Below are positions 11,131 to 22,100 of a stretch of DNA of 64,000 nucleotides, one piece after another. This DNA is from Cordilura impudica (taxonomy: Eukaryota > Arthropoda > Insecta > Diptera > Scathophagidae): contig OY821517.1 in NCBI GenBank assembly GCA_963682025.1, forward strand, positions 97,959,946 to 98,023,945, read 5' to 3'. Below the pieces are notes generated by a model. The model saw only the letters and a program-made list of their open reading frames with translations, was not told the DNA's origin and searched no databases. Position 1 is the stretch's first letter. Every line of letters starts with the position of its first letter. A program made the position numbers and the translations under genes.

Positions 11131-11909
11131 ACAAGTAAGAAAATTATAGTCGGTCTAGACCGACTATACGATACCCTATACCATGCGTTTAGAAACCCTA
11201 TCTCTTAGGCCCAACTAACTGGACATTGAAAATAAGCAAAAACCAAATTTGAGTGGCTGCAGATATGAAAAAGTTCATATCGGATGCTATATCTATAAAC
11301 GGGCTAGGTCCAAAAATGGACCGATCCTGATCATGTTTGGTAAAGTCTCTTGTATTTTGCAAAAATATGTACAAACAAAATTTGAGAAGAATCAGTGCAA
11401 TATTTTTGTTTTTTAATAGATTTAAGTGAAGATCGGGAAGCAGGTCTATATGGGGTCAAAGGGATCATTTTTGGACTACTCATTAGTGGATGTAATGAAC
11501 GCATACAAACCCAATTTGAGTAAGATCTATATGACAATTTGGATCTTATGGCAATTTATGTCGATTTCATATGGGTAATTTGTATGGGGGCTAGGTCTGA
11601 ACATGGACCGATTCTCACCAATTTCAATAGCGTTCATCCCATGGCCGATAAAAGCTTATATACCAAATTTCGTCAAAATACATTCATATTTGCGACCTGC
11701 AGTTTGATTACAAGCTTTACATGGACACACAGACGGACGGACGGACGGACGGACGGACGGACGGACGGACGGACATTGTTAAATCAACTCAGAAAGTGAT
11801 TCTGATTCGATCGGTATAATTAAAGATGGGTCTAGGTCAAATATTTTTGGTTGTTACAAACAGCAGCACAAAGTCATTATACCCAAACCACATAGTGGTA
11901 TAGGGTATA
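11131..11909 (-). mobile_element. INE-1/mini-me-like element inserted in RT
   Basis: Full-length copy with the intact terminal palindrome TAGTCGGTCTAGACCGACTA near 11148 and a long GGAC tract (about 11734-11774, roughly ten units). Joining the flanks restores SYVFFKNAPDN, so it entered a T-run of the RT gene without an obvious target-site duplication. Confidence 0.92.
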
Positions 11910-12190
11910 AATACATAACTGATTCTGTTTATTAAAGGAGATTTATTGGGCCTAGCAGTTTTCAAAAACAAAACTAGTTCTCTCATTTCAAAAGGGGAGT
12001 CAAGAAATGGATTGATAACACTATTCAAACATCAAGAAATTTCACTAACTAAATCAGAAGCATGCAAAAGAGATTTGAAATAATCAAGAGTTCAGTGTGT
12101 CTGTTGTGATAATTTAGAAATAATTTTAGACTTAGACATTTCGACTTGATTTGAAGTCACGAGATCCAGATTTTGTTTTACCCAGCTCAT
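11910..12190 (-). pseudogene. Non-LTR retrotransposon, start of RT region
   Basis: The - strand shows NPFLDSPFEMRELVLFLKTA and RPNKSPLINRISYVFI, the usual sequence before RT motif 0 (KSPGxDxIxYEF). Upstream, SNQVEMSKSKIISKLSQQTH and DYFKSLLHASDLVSEIS fit the linker after an endonuclease. No endonuclease domain was found, so the element is 5'-truncated near 12190. The whole remnant then runs 12190 to 4950 with four interruptions. Confidence 0.75.
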
Positions 12191-12424
12191 ATAAACACAT
12201 GTTTAATGTAAACAAACGATTTGTAAAAAAAATTAACAGTGACCGAATATAACAGTTGTTTTAGAATTCTGAATTATATAGAAATAAATGTCTGAGAAAT
12301 GATTCAAGTATACCATGTGTACCTTAAGCTAATCTTGCTTTGCTTAATATAATTTCGATATTGATTTTTCGACCAAAATTTTTTTGGACTTTTCGAGTAA
12401 AAAGTCATTTTGTGTTGTTAATAT

Positions 12425-13196
12425 TTATACCCTATACCACTATGTGGTTTGGGTATAATGACTTTGTGCTGCTGTTTGTAACAACCAAAAATATTTGACC
12501 TAGACCCATCTTTAATTATACCGATCGAATCAGAATCACTTTCTGAGTTGATTTAACAATGTCCGTCCGTCCGTCTGTGTGTCCATGTAAAGCTTGTAAT
12601 CAAACTGCACGTCGCAAATATGAATATATTTTGATGAAATTTGGTTTATAAGCTTTTATCGGCCGTGGGATGAACGCTATTGAAATTGGTGAGAATCGGT
12701 CCATGTTCAGACCTAGCCCCCATACAAATTTCCCATATGAAATCGACATAAATTGCCATAAGATCCAAATTGTCATATAGATCTTACTCAAATTGGGTTT
12801 GTATGCGTTCATTACATCCACTAATGAGTAGTCCAAAAATGATCCCTTTGACCCCATATAGAGCTACTTCCCGATCTTCAGTTAAATCTATTAAAAAACA
12901 AAAATATTGCACTGATTCTTCTCAAATTTTGTTTGTACATATTTTTGCAAAATACAAGAGACCTTACCAAACATGATCAGGATCGGTCCATTTTTGGACC
13001 TAGTCCCTTTATAGATATAGCATCCGATATGAACTTTTTCATATCTGCAGCCAAAAAAATTAATAAAAATCGCACTCAAATTTGGTTTATGCTTATTTTC
13101 TATATCGAAGTAGTTGGACCGAAAGATAAGGTCTCTAAACCATGGTATAGGGTATCATATAGTCGGTCTAGACCGACTATAATTTTCTTACTTGTT
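12425..13196 (+). mobile_element. INE-1/mini-me-like element, full-length
   Basis: Complete from TTATACCCTATACCACTATG to the palindrome TAGTCGGTCTAGACCGACTA and TTTTCTTACTTG. The (GTCC) tract is short (three units) and followed by GTCTGTGTGTCC. Confidence 0.9.
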
Positions 13197-13534
13197 TTAT
13201 TTGTACTCTTGATAAGTTATTTTCAGAAATGGTTAGGCAACTCGAGGTCCAATTGTTGGCAATAATGAAATTAAAATAAAAACTTAGATCTCCAGCTTTT
13301 TTTTTTTCCAATTGTTCAATATTTATGCGAGACTTTCATCGAAATCTTTTTTTTCGCGATTTCAAGCCAAATATGAACGTACTATAAATATATGTATGTA
13401 TTTAAATTTATACTCTGGGCTGACAGAACTTCATATATTAAATTTTAAATCTTATTAAATCAATTGATTTTTAACGATATAAAATGCTTGATCATAATTG
13501 CTCTATTTTTATCTAAGGACGAAAAGGAACCATA
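13197..13534. other. AT-rich spacer
   Basis: No recognised gene or repeat between the INE-like copy and the TC start of the Helitron-like element. Confidence 0.35.
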
Positions 13535-13853
13535 TCTATATATATAAAAGCGAAAGTATGTATGTATGTTTGTTTGTTTGTACTTTATAACAGGCTAAAC
13601 CATTGAATAGATCTTCCTCCTATACAAAGTGAATTTTTAATATCATATACATATATTGAGTGGTATGATACGTAGTTTTGCATATTTATTTTTAATGTTA
13701 GTAAGTGGGCGTGGCACCTCCCATACAACGCAATTATTCAATAAAATATATCTCGAGTACTATGATAGACAGATTTTCAAATTTTTCTGAGGTCATCAAT
13801 CATTAATGTGAGTAGTCAAAAAAAAATGACCTGGATCAGATCAATGGACGTGG
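13535..13853 (+). mobile_element. Helitron-like element, 5' segment
   Basis: It begins TCTATATATATAAAAGCG after an A, then has TATGTATG and TTTGTTTGTTTGT runs and CAGGCTAAACC, a common layout for insect Helitron 5' ends. It then shares the GTGGGCGTGGCACCTCCC block with 3395-3430. It is cut at 13853 by Transib-1 and resumes at 16675. Confidence 0.65.
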
Positions 13854-14764
13854 CACAGTGCTTTGTCCCCATATAACGTTGGGACAAAAATAGAAGGAGT
13901 GATCGTAGATTAATGAAATTTGGTACACTACTGTAAATGGGGCTAGTTAGTAAAAATAGGAAATTTCCAAGAAATCGATGCAAGGATTCTCATACTTCCC
14001 ATATATCCTGAATTTTAAAAATGTAATTATAGCGTCACAAATGGTTAAAATACAACGAATATAGATTTTCATAAAAGAAGTGCATGTATAAATGCAAATT
14101 AATAAGAAAATAGTGCAAGGATACGTATATCTCCAATATATTCCTTAATATGGATATGTGTAATAAAAGCTACTAAAGTTGTCAAAATATTTTTAAAATT
14201 GGTTACAGAATCAAAGATTTTACTATTTGCGACAATTTTTCCTTATTTCAAGCAAGGACTCGCTAATCTGACATATGTCCTTTTTTTAAAAACGTTGTAA
14301 AAATAGAATGGGTTATCACAGATATATGAAAAATCGAAAACTATTTGCCACAACTATAATAAGACTAAATACAAATTGTTAACAACATTTTTGCAAGGAT
14401 TATATGTATACTTGTCATATATCCTGGAATTAAAAATCATAGCTAAAACTACAAAAAAGGTCAAAACATGTTATAAACATTAAAGAATTACTCTATTTCC
14501 ATACTTGTATTTCAATCAATGATAGGATTTGTTTACTTGTCATATGTCCTTTATAGTAAAAACGCTATATCTGTGGTTTTCTGTAAATTGCACTTAAAAT
14601 GTGTGCAGATAAAACAACTTATGTCGAAATAAGTCTTTTTCTTGCAAAAAAAAGTTGTCAATATAACCAGTTATGTATACAAAAATAAGTGGCTATAAAC
14701 TGAAAAATAATTCAGAATTATTTTGCATTTTGTTCATTAATAACATCGTATGTTGACATATTTT

Positions 14765-15830
14765 TTATTCATCTGAAATAAGTATTGTTTTAACATGCTG
14801 TTCACTTAGGTGGAGGGTATCAAATATTTCATCTTGCAAATCAACATTTTCCCTGTGTATATATTTTTCAATACCGGCAAAATCAAAATTATTTTTTTTT
14901 ATGCTTCTCTTTGATGATAATACGGGATCTGAATGCAATAACATATAGGTCATCAAATCTCTGTTTGTATCTTCTCGTGAAGTTGTTCTGGTATGAGATA
15001 AGCGCACTCTTCTAACGTTATGGTTCGCTTCTAATGCTTCTTCCGACATACATCCTGGGTAAAAAGATGAATAAAAATAAATTTATAATAAAGAAGTTTT
15101 TGATTTATATGCATACCTATTGGTAAATTGAAGAACTCAATAACATCAGATCAATAAACCAGAATTTTATGGACAGTGGTTGGCATATAATACCACTCAT
15201 AATGTATTAAATACGTATTTCGAGTGACTCGCAACAGGTCCTGAAAGCTGTTTACATTTACTGGCGATCCACAAGATAACACCCTTAGTATAATTCCAAA
15301 GTTATCAATAAGTCCCTTATCAATGCCTGTAATTTCGGCCGCAACGTCACTGTTGGAAAAAAATTTTCGAGCAGTGTTTCCGTCATTACTGTTTCCGAAT
15401 CCATGTTTTACTTGTTCTTCTTTTGAATTCATGTTGAATTTTTTTTTATTTTCCATAAACTCATCTTTATTTTTCTTTACCGACTCGCCAAAGCTTAAAA
15501 GATAGCCGGTAAGCAATATGTATTAAATACCCAAAAAATTTTATCCAGCAGTGAAGGGTTGAAAACCCAAATTTGTAGTTATCGGCATTTGGAATTTGTG
15601 ATAAATTTAAATTATTCATTTCATTCATTTTACTTTATTTCCAAAACTTTTTCATTTCACTATTAAAAAACGAAACTCTTTTCATTAATTTTTTCTTGTT
15701 AAAATTTGAAGTGCCTATTTTTTGTATAACATATTTAAATGTCGCCGATATTTTATTTTTCGATGATGCTGTTAACCAACAATCAATAACATCAGCGTTT
15801 TTTAAAACAATTGCCATGATCACAGATTAT
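14765..15830 (-). pseudogene. Transib transposase (RAG1-core related), defective
   Basis: Going down the - strand the sequence shows FGFSTLHCWIKFF, LIHIAYRLSFKLWRVGKEK, GNSNDGNTARKFF, AEITGIDKGLIDNFGIILRV, EWYYMPTTVHKILV, SDVIEFFNLPIG and, after an intron, CMSEEALEANHNVRRVRLSH and TTSREDTNRDLM. This order matches the middle and C-terminal parts of Transib transposases. The EEALEA segment holds the position of the third catalytic acid. The first two catalytic Asp segments (WGCDGSS, MIDGKV) are absent. A TGA after KILVY and a frameshift near 15500 break the frame. The enzyme would cut and paste the element in the nucleus. Confidence 0.85.
15055..15128 (-). other. Short GT-AG intron inside the Transib transposase
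   Basis: On the - strand NLPIG is followed by GTATGC, about 74 bp of AT-rich sequence and TTTTTACCCAG, after which the frame resumes with GA TGT ATG TCG GAA (C-M-S-E-E). Size and signals fit a fly intron. Joining the flanks gives the continuous LPxGxxSEEA.EA sequence expected for the family. Confidence 0.65.
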
Positions 15831-16674
15831 ATACACAATTTTTTTTATATTATATTATAAATGTTTGTTACTGTTCTCTTTTTAACTTTTCGTCTAGCTC
15901 TACCATTTTATATTGATATTCGCCAAAATTTAAAAAGAGAACAATAACAAATATACGTTCTGTTCTTATGTTCTGTAAATAGAATCACTTCAGAGGAACC
16001 TTCAGCAAATAATGGGTGTAAGTAGGAAAAAAAAACAATGTAATAATTAACAATCATTCAAGCTACAGCTTAAACTTAATTTCTATGTTATTTCATATAG
16101 GTCGTTTTCTTACCTTAACATTGCCACTCTATAATTAATAACATTTTAAGTAAAAAAGTGAATTTAGAACTTTTTTAAAACTATTTTTTTTAAGTTAAGT
16201 TTAACAACACTGTAAACTGAATAAAAACAATATAAAAAAATTTTGGATTCTTTAAGATTTTTTTTAAAATTCCATCAAACTTTTGTAATTTTTGAAATTT
16301 TTTAGAATTTTTTTTTTTTTTAGGAGGGATTAAAAATAATTCTAGTTAAAAAAATAACACAAATGTTATTTTTTCCTAGTTCAGAACATATTGAGTAACA
16401 CAAAAATCGAAATTTTAAGCTCTTTTTTAAAAAAATGAATTTTTGGGAATTATTTTCTTGAAGCAATAAAATTCAGTTTTTAATTCATTCATTTTTGCTT
16501 AAATTTCACTGATTTTAGCGCCCTCTAGTGCAGTCTAGGAGAGTCAAATGAAACCAGTTCCTTAAAATTTATTTGAGTTGTATTGATATCTATCGATCAC
16601 TATAACCTTAATCACATTTTGCGACAATTTTCTTTTTTTTAATTTATGTCTATGGGTCAAAGCACTGTGCGTGG

Positions 16675-16885
16675 TGCCTCCCATACAAAGTAAATATTAA
16701 ATGTCGTATATCTGGAGTACTGCAATAGCAAATATCTAATTTCGCATATCCTGAGCACTGCAATAGTGAGAGCCTTGGAACTTTGTGTGAGCCCATAAGT
16801 GATCAGTTAAACAAAAAAAGGGCACGGTCGGAGCAGTTGACGTGGCACCGCACGTAGAAAGTAAATAAAACATATCATAACTGGA
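16675..16885 (+). mobile_element. Helitron-like element, middle segment
   Basis: Continues the 13535-13853 segment after Transib-1: TGCCTCCCATACAAAGTAAAT followed by repeated 'tatctggagtactgcaatag' units. It ends where the RNase H-bearing remnant begins. Confidence 0.6.
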
Positions 16886-18149
16886 GCACTGGATGTACTC
16901 TATGATGGTCCGTCCAATTGTGACCTATGGAGTTATAGCGTTGGCCAAAAAACAGATCTGAAGTCAAAATGGATTTAAGTAAAATACAAAGATTAGCACG
17001 CATTAAGATAACTGATGCAATGTGGACGTGCCGAACAGCATCACTGGAATCACTCTTGGACCTAAGCCCACTACATATAATAGTGCAGGGAAAAACCCTG
17101 GAAATGACGATCAGGATCAAGGGGGAAAAACCTATAACCAGGCTTTATGAAGTGCACTGGAACCGAGTAAGTTAAGTTAATGATTACTCCCTCCTATATT
17201 GCCCCATGGACAGGGTCGAGAAAAAGTATAATTTCAGGAAATACTTTGTTTGTTACAGAACTTAGCAATAAGAGAGAATGGAGTGGTTTAAGCACAGCAT
17301 ATTCTCTAAGAGAAGATACAATCAAATGGTACACAGATGGGTCAAAAACCGAAAGTGGCACAGGGGCGGTAGTCTTCGGGCCCAACCCCAAATACTTTGA
17401 GTCAATGGGAATATACACTAGTATTTTCCAAGCATAAATTTATGCCGTCGATAGATGTGCACAAATCAACTTGAATGGGAAGTACAAGAGACGGGACATA
17501 ACCATACCATCAGATAGTCAAGCTGCTACTCGAGCACCAAGCTCCTATGAAGCAGACTCCAAGTTAGTATGGGACTGTCAACAGAAACTAAATGAGCTAG
17601 GTAAACAAAAAAAGGTTAGCCTTTGATGGGTCCCGGGACATTTTGGGATTCAAGGTAATGAGCAAGCTGATGAACTTGCGAGAATGGGAGCTTCCATAAA
17701 ATTAATAGGCCCGGAACGATTTTATGGAATAGGAAAAGGAGTAAGGGAATGCGTACTCAGGGAACATGAGAATTATGTTAGATGGGAACTTTTCGCGGGC
17801 CACTTGGGCTTAAGTCAATCCAAACTCTTGTTGGATTGAGTCGTGCTTTGGGTTGTCGAAGAACGGACTTAGAATAATAACCGGGAATTTAACTGGTCAC
17901 TGTAGGCTTAGGGAACATCTGAGCAGGTTAGGAATTGTAGCAAACCCCATGTGCAGATTCTGTGGTGGGGAATCCGAATCACCAGAGCACATACTTGGAG
18001 ATTTTGGAGCGTTAATGCATAAAAGAAAAAAGCACCTGGGCTCTTTCCAAAATAAAACGTAAAACAAACTAGAACCAACCAACATTCTCGAATTCCTGTT
18101 GGCTTCAGGGTTGGATGAGGTTTTATAGGGACAACCGCTAGCAGAGGGC
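16886..18149 (+). pseudogene. Non-LTR retrotransposon 3' part with RNase H
   Basis: In shifting + frames it shows MVRPIVTYGVIAL, LSKIQRLARIKITDAMWTCR, SLESLLDLSPLHI, then RNase H motifs KWYTDGSKTESGTGAVVFGP (first Asp), ITIPSDSQAA (third Asp region), WVPGHFGIQGNEQADELARM (His and last Asp). It ends with a Cys-rich block (REHLSRLGIVANPMCRFCGG, SPEHILGDF). This RT-thumb / RNase H / CCHC-like order is typical of LOA/I-group elements; the exact clade was not settled. The RT palm is missing and the frame is interrupted by stops. Confidence 0.85.
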
Positions 18150-18490
18150 AATATAATAGATCACTGGTCGCAGTACTACAAACGTCTCTTCATACAATAC
18201 AAGTACTATAACAAGAAAGCCTTGCAACTTTGTATGAGTCCAGTAATATAAGTTGTCAGATAAAAAAAATGGACGGGATAGGATTAGTGGGCATGACACG
18301 TCCTATACAAAAAAAAATATGAATTACCATGAAAGCGACAGTCTAGAAACTTTTGATGGAAAATATAGGCGGAATCGCCAAATTTCAAAAATTCCCAAAA
18401 ATCGCCGAAATCAAAAATCGCGAAAAACAAAAATCTTCAAAATCAAGAATCGGCAATATCAAAAATCGTCAAAACCCAAAATCTGTTCTT
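18150..18490 (+). mobile_element. Helitron-like element, distal segment
   Basis: It resumes the repeat after the retroelement: 'ccttgcaactttgtatgag', GTGGGCATGACACGTCC and then a run of 'aaaaatcgcc / tcaaaaatcg' units. The last part is the reverse complement of a similar block at 2750-2870, linking this element with the one at 2634-3672. No CTAG terminus was found. Confidence 0.55.
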
Positions 18491-18876
18491 ATCGGTAACT
18501 TTGATTAACATATTTTTTTTTTTTTTTATAAATTTTAACTTAATTTAAAATTATTCCCAAATTGAATAATTGAGCCATCAAGCGGTACTCTTACATATAT
18601 GTATATCTGATGGGAATTTTTTAAAGTTCACAAAACATTTTCTATGAGAAACAAAACAAAAAAAAATTATACGTATAGAAATTTTATAAAATTCGTACAT
18701 TTTTACACGTACGATTTTTTAATTTTTTATGATGGTATATTCAAAAAAGTTTGTTTTTAAAGTATACTAAGTTATATTATTGAATAATTTAAAATAATTT
18801 TTTTTATTTATGTATAAAAAAAATTAAAATAAAAATACTTACTGATTAACCTTAACTTTATAATTCTCTATTACAG
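18491..18876 (+). other. AT-rich intron end before the phosphatase exon
   Basis: Very T-rich sequence ending in a polypyrimidine stretch and TTCTCTATTACAG, a good splice acceptor. No exon was recognised here. Confidence 0.5.
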
Positions 18877-19118
18877 ATGCCAAATACTGGTACGATGTGG
18901 CTCTTAAACAACTGACTAAAACCATTAAAAATGCAAAAAAAAATCAAGAAACTGGTTATAAACGCAAAGCTAAAAATATTATAATCTTTATCGGAGACGG
19001 TATGGGTTTGACAACAATAACGGCTGGACGTATTTACAAGGGACAATATTTAAAGCATGGCTATGGTGAGGAAGAAAAATTGGCATTTGATGAATTTCCA
19101 TATACAGGATTAGCAAAG
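18877..19118 (+). CDS. Alkaline phosphatase, first exon seen
   Basis: Acceptor TTACAG at 18871-18876, donor AAG|GTAACG. The frame enters with two bases completing a codon, then [38 protein letters not shown] (Asp of GDGMG binds metal) and [11 protein letters not shown]. It lacks a start codon, so an upstream exon must supply the N-terminus. Confidence 0.93.
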
Positions 19119-22100
19119 GTAACGTAAATAGTGATACGCTAAATAAAAATCAAATTACTTATAGGAACTTTACAGACATATAATGTAGATAAACAAGTAC
19201 CCGATTCAGCTGGCACCGCTACAGCTTTGTTTTGTGGTTCAAAATCCGACTATGGAGCTATTGGTATGGATACTACACGCTCATCTACAAATAGCGAACA
19301 AGGACGTTTAACTTCCATTATGGATTGGGCACAAGCTGAGCAGAAACGTACTGGCATTGTAACAACCACACGTATTACCCATGCTACACCGGCTGCTACT
19401 TATGCCAACATCTATCATCGCGACTGGGAATGTGATACAAAAGTTCCAATGGAGTCAAAACCTTTCTTTATAGATATTGCCCGACAATTAGTAGAAACTG
19501 CTCCGGGTAATAAATTCAATGTTATTATGGGTGGAGGTCTCAAACCATTGGGTGCTGCGAATGTAAACGAAACTCAAACGGTAAATTGGGAAGGTAGCAC
19601 TGAAAGAACTTGTGCTCGTGGTGATAATTTGAATTTACCGCAAACATGGTTGGCCAATGGTAAAGCGATAAACGATGAACGTGTATTCGTTAAGAGTTTA
19701 GAAGAATTGGAGAAAGTTAATTTGAAGAAAGTGAACAGTTTAATGGGTCTATTCCGTAATAATCATATTACCTACTCCATTGCAAAGGAGGAGGGTGAAC
19801 CTTCGTTACGGCAAATGACTGAAGCAGCTATTGAGGTTTTAGAGCGAGGTAAAAAATCAAAGGTAAGATTTCATCAATAACATAGAATACAGAGAAATGT
19901 GGGGCATAGAAGAAAACTTTTAGGTTAGAAACAATTGAACTAACTAATTGATTTTTTTTGGAAATTTTTATAAAAAAATTTACATAATGTTTAGCAGCGA
20001 TCTGTTCAAAATAATTTTAAAGTAATACACTCATACAAGTTATACGATAACAGTTTGTAGTTCAGTCAAATATCTTTCCGTACAGTTAAATTAAGTTCAC
20101 ATTTTCTTAAAAAAGTAAATTTTCTTTAAAAAAGTGCATATTCTTAAAAAGGTAACTTTAAAAAAAAAAAATACCTTTTCTTAAAAAAATAAATCTAAAA
20201 ATAAAAATAATAAAAAGTACCTTTTCTTAAAATGGTATCTTTTCTAAAAAAAATAAATTTCCTTAAAAAGTACCTTTTCTTAAAAAAGTACCTGTGGTTA
20301 TGAAAGTACATTTTCTTAAAAAAGTACGTATTCTTAAAGAGGTAACTTTTCTTTTGAAAATGCATTTTCTTAACAATATACGTTTTCTTAAAAAGAAGCT
20401 TTTTTGAGGAAAGTGTCTTCTTTTAAACAAGCTGCTCTTCTTAAAAAGTATATTTTTCTTAAAAAGTACCTTTTCCTAAAAAGTACATTTTCGTAAAGAA
20501 TTGCCTTTTCTTAAAAAGTAAATTTTCTTAATAAAGTATATTTTCTAATTTCTTTGCTTTTAAAAGAAATTATCTTTTCTTAAAAAAGTAAATTTTCGAT
20601 ATTGGAAGTTTCGCCCTTCGTTTCTACTTGGTGCAGGGCTCTTTATATCATTTCAGGTTTTTCCTGCTCTCGAAGCTTCAAAATCCAATTGTCTTCGCCA
20701 AGTGTATGCTGGCCGTCCTTTTCTTCTACTTTCTTGAGGGTTCCAGTCTATAGTATTACGCGTGACATCATCTGGAGATTTCTGAATACATGGTCAATCC
20801 AACGCCATTTCCTTCTCAACACTTTGATTTCGATTTGGTTCTGATGAGTACTTTCCCAGAAATTTTATTCGATATCCTGTTAGGCCAGAAAATTCTTAAT
20901 ATTCTTCTCAGTCATTTTTTGACGAAGACTTGCAGCGTGTTCACATCTTTTGTAGCCATCTTCCACGTTTCGCACCCATTGAGCAGAACAGATTTCACAC
21001 ATGAATTGAAGATGTTGATTTTTGTGTGGATGGAGCTGACTGGTGATTACCACACTATGCTTATTTGACCGAATGCTTGTCGAGCTTTCATAGTGCGATT
21101 CATATACATCTTGAGAAAATCCTCCGGTCATTGTTATGATACTACCCAAGTAGCAAAAGAGGTTTACATCCTGGATTTGAATATTTTGGATGGAGAATGG
21201 CCTCTTGCATGTGGAATTTATTCTCATGACTTTCGTCTTAGGAATATTTTTTCTGAGAACTGCCTTTTTAGCTTCTGTCTCTACCATTTTGAGCCCTTCT
21301 AACATTTCGGAATGACTATGTGTTATAAGGCATATGTCATCGGCATAGTCAAGATCGGCCAAATGTTCGCCTAGTATCCATGTTATGCCTATGTTGTTGG
21401 CCGTTGCATTTCTCATAACGGTGAAAAAGTAACGGTGATAATATGCAGCCTTGTCCAACAACCGCTTTAACAGAAACTTTGTCGCTTATAAAATTTTGGT
21501 GTAGCATATGACAATTTACATTTCTGTACAACTCCTTGATAATATCTATTATTTTCCGGTCAGGATTTTCCGCCCATTTATGTTAGTCTTTAAGCGCGCT
21601 ACGCTTAGCTTCTTTGTCAATAGAACTGTAGTTGAACTAGAGGCTGGATTTCTCCAAGATGGTTCTAGCTTCGTTTATTTGGGGCTTAGTTTCTTTTCTC
21701 TAAATTTCCACGTTGTATCGGATGCCCACGACTTCCTTTAGGGGGTTTTATTTTGGTTGGTTACTGCTGAGTTTCTCAAGGCCTGAGTGTAGGTAGTTTT
21801 GACTTTGGGGTGATTTAACTTCTGGATAATGATTTTTCTGTGAGTTTGAATTGCCTTTTTCACTGCCGCAATTCTTAGTCTGATGGTGTCCACAAGGAGA
21901 TGGTGATCACTAGAATAATCGGCACCACGTTTATTACGCACATCTAAGAAGCAGCCACGCCATGTCTTGCTAATTTGATGTGGTCGATTTGGTTTTCTGT
22001 GCGATGTCAGGTGATAAAAAAGTACATTTTCTTAAAAAACTTACCTTTTCTTCACAAGGTAGAGTGTCTTAAAATAGTACCCCTTCTTAAAAAAATTATT

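Larger units (their letters stand above)
13854..16669 (-). mobile_element. Transib DNA transposon (Transib-1) with both ends
   Basis: Left end CACAGTGCTTTGTCCCCATA, right end (reverse complement) CACAGTGCTTTGACCCATA. A perfect 5-bp target duplication CGTGG lies at 13849-13853 and 16670-16674. A 5-bp GC-rich duplication and CACAGTG ends are the known signature of Transib elements, the relatives of the RAG1 recombinase and of its signal heptamer. Removing the element restores GGACGTGGTGCCTCCCATAC, the Helitron-like sequence. At 2.8 kb it is close to family length, but the transposase gene is incomplete, so it is a defective copy. Confidence 0.92.

Noticed and set aside
19165..19880. Alternative acceptor at 19164 and start Met at 19227 for the second phosphatase exon
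   Set aside because: The acceptor at 19175 restores the conserved GLAK-TYNV junction and the active-site Ser segment upstream of that Met is needed.
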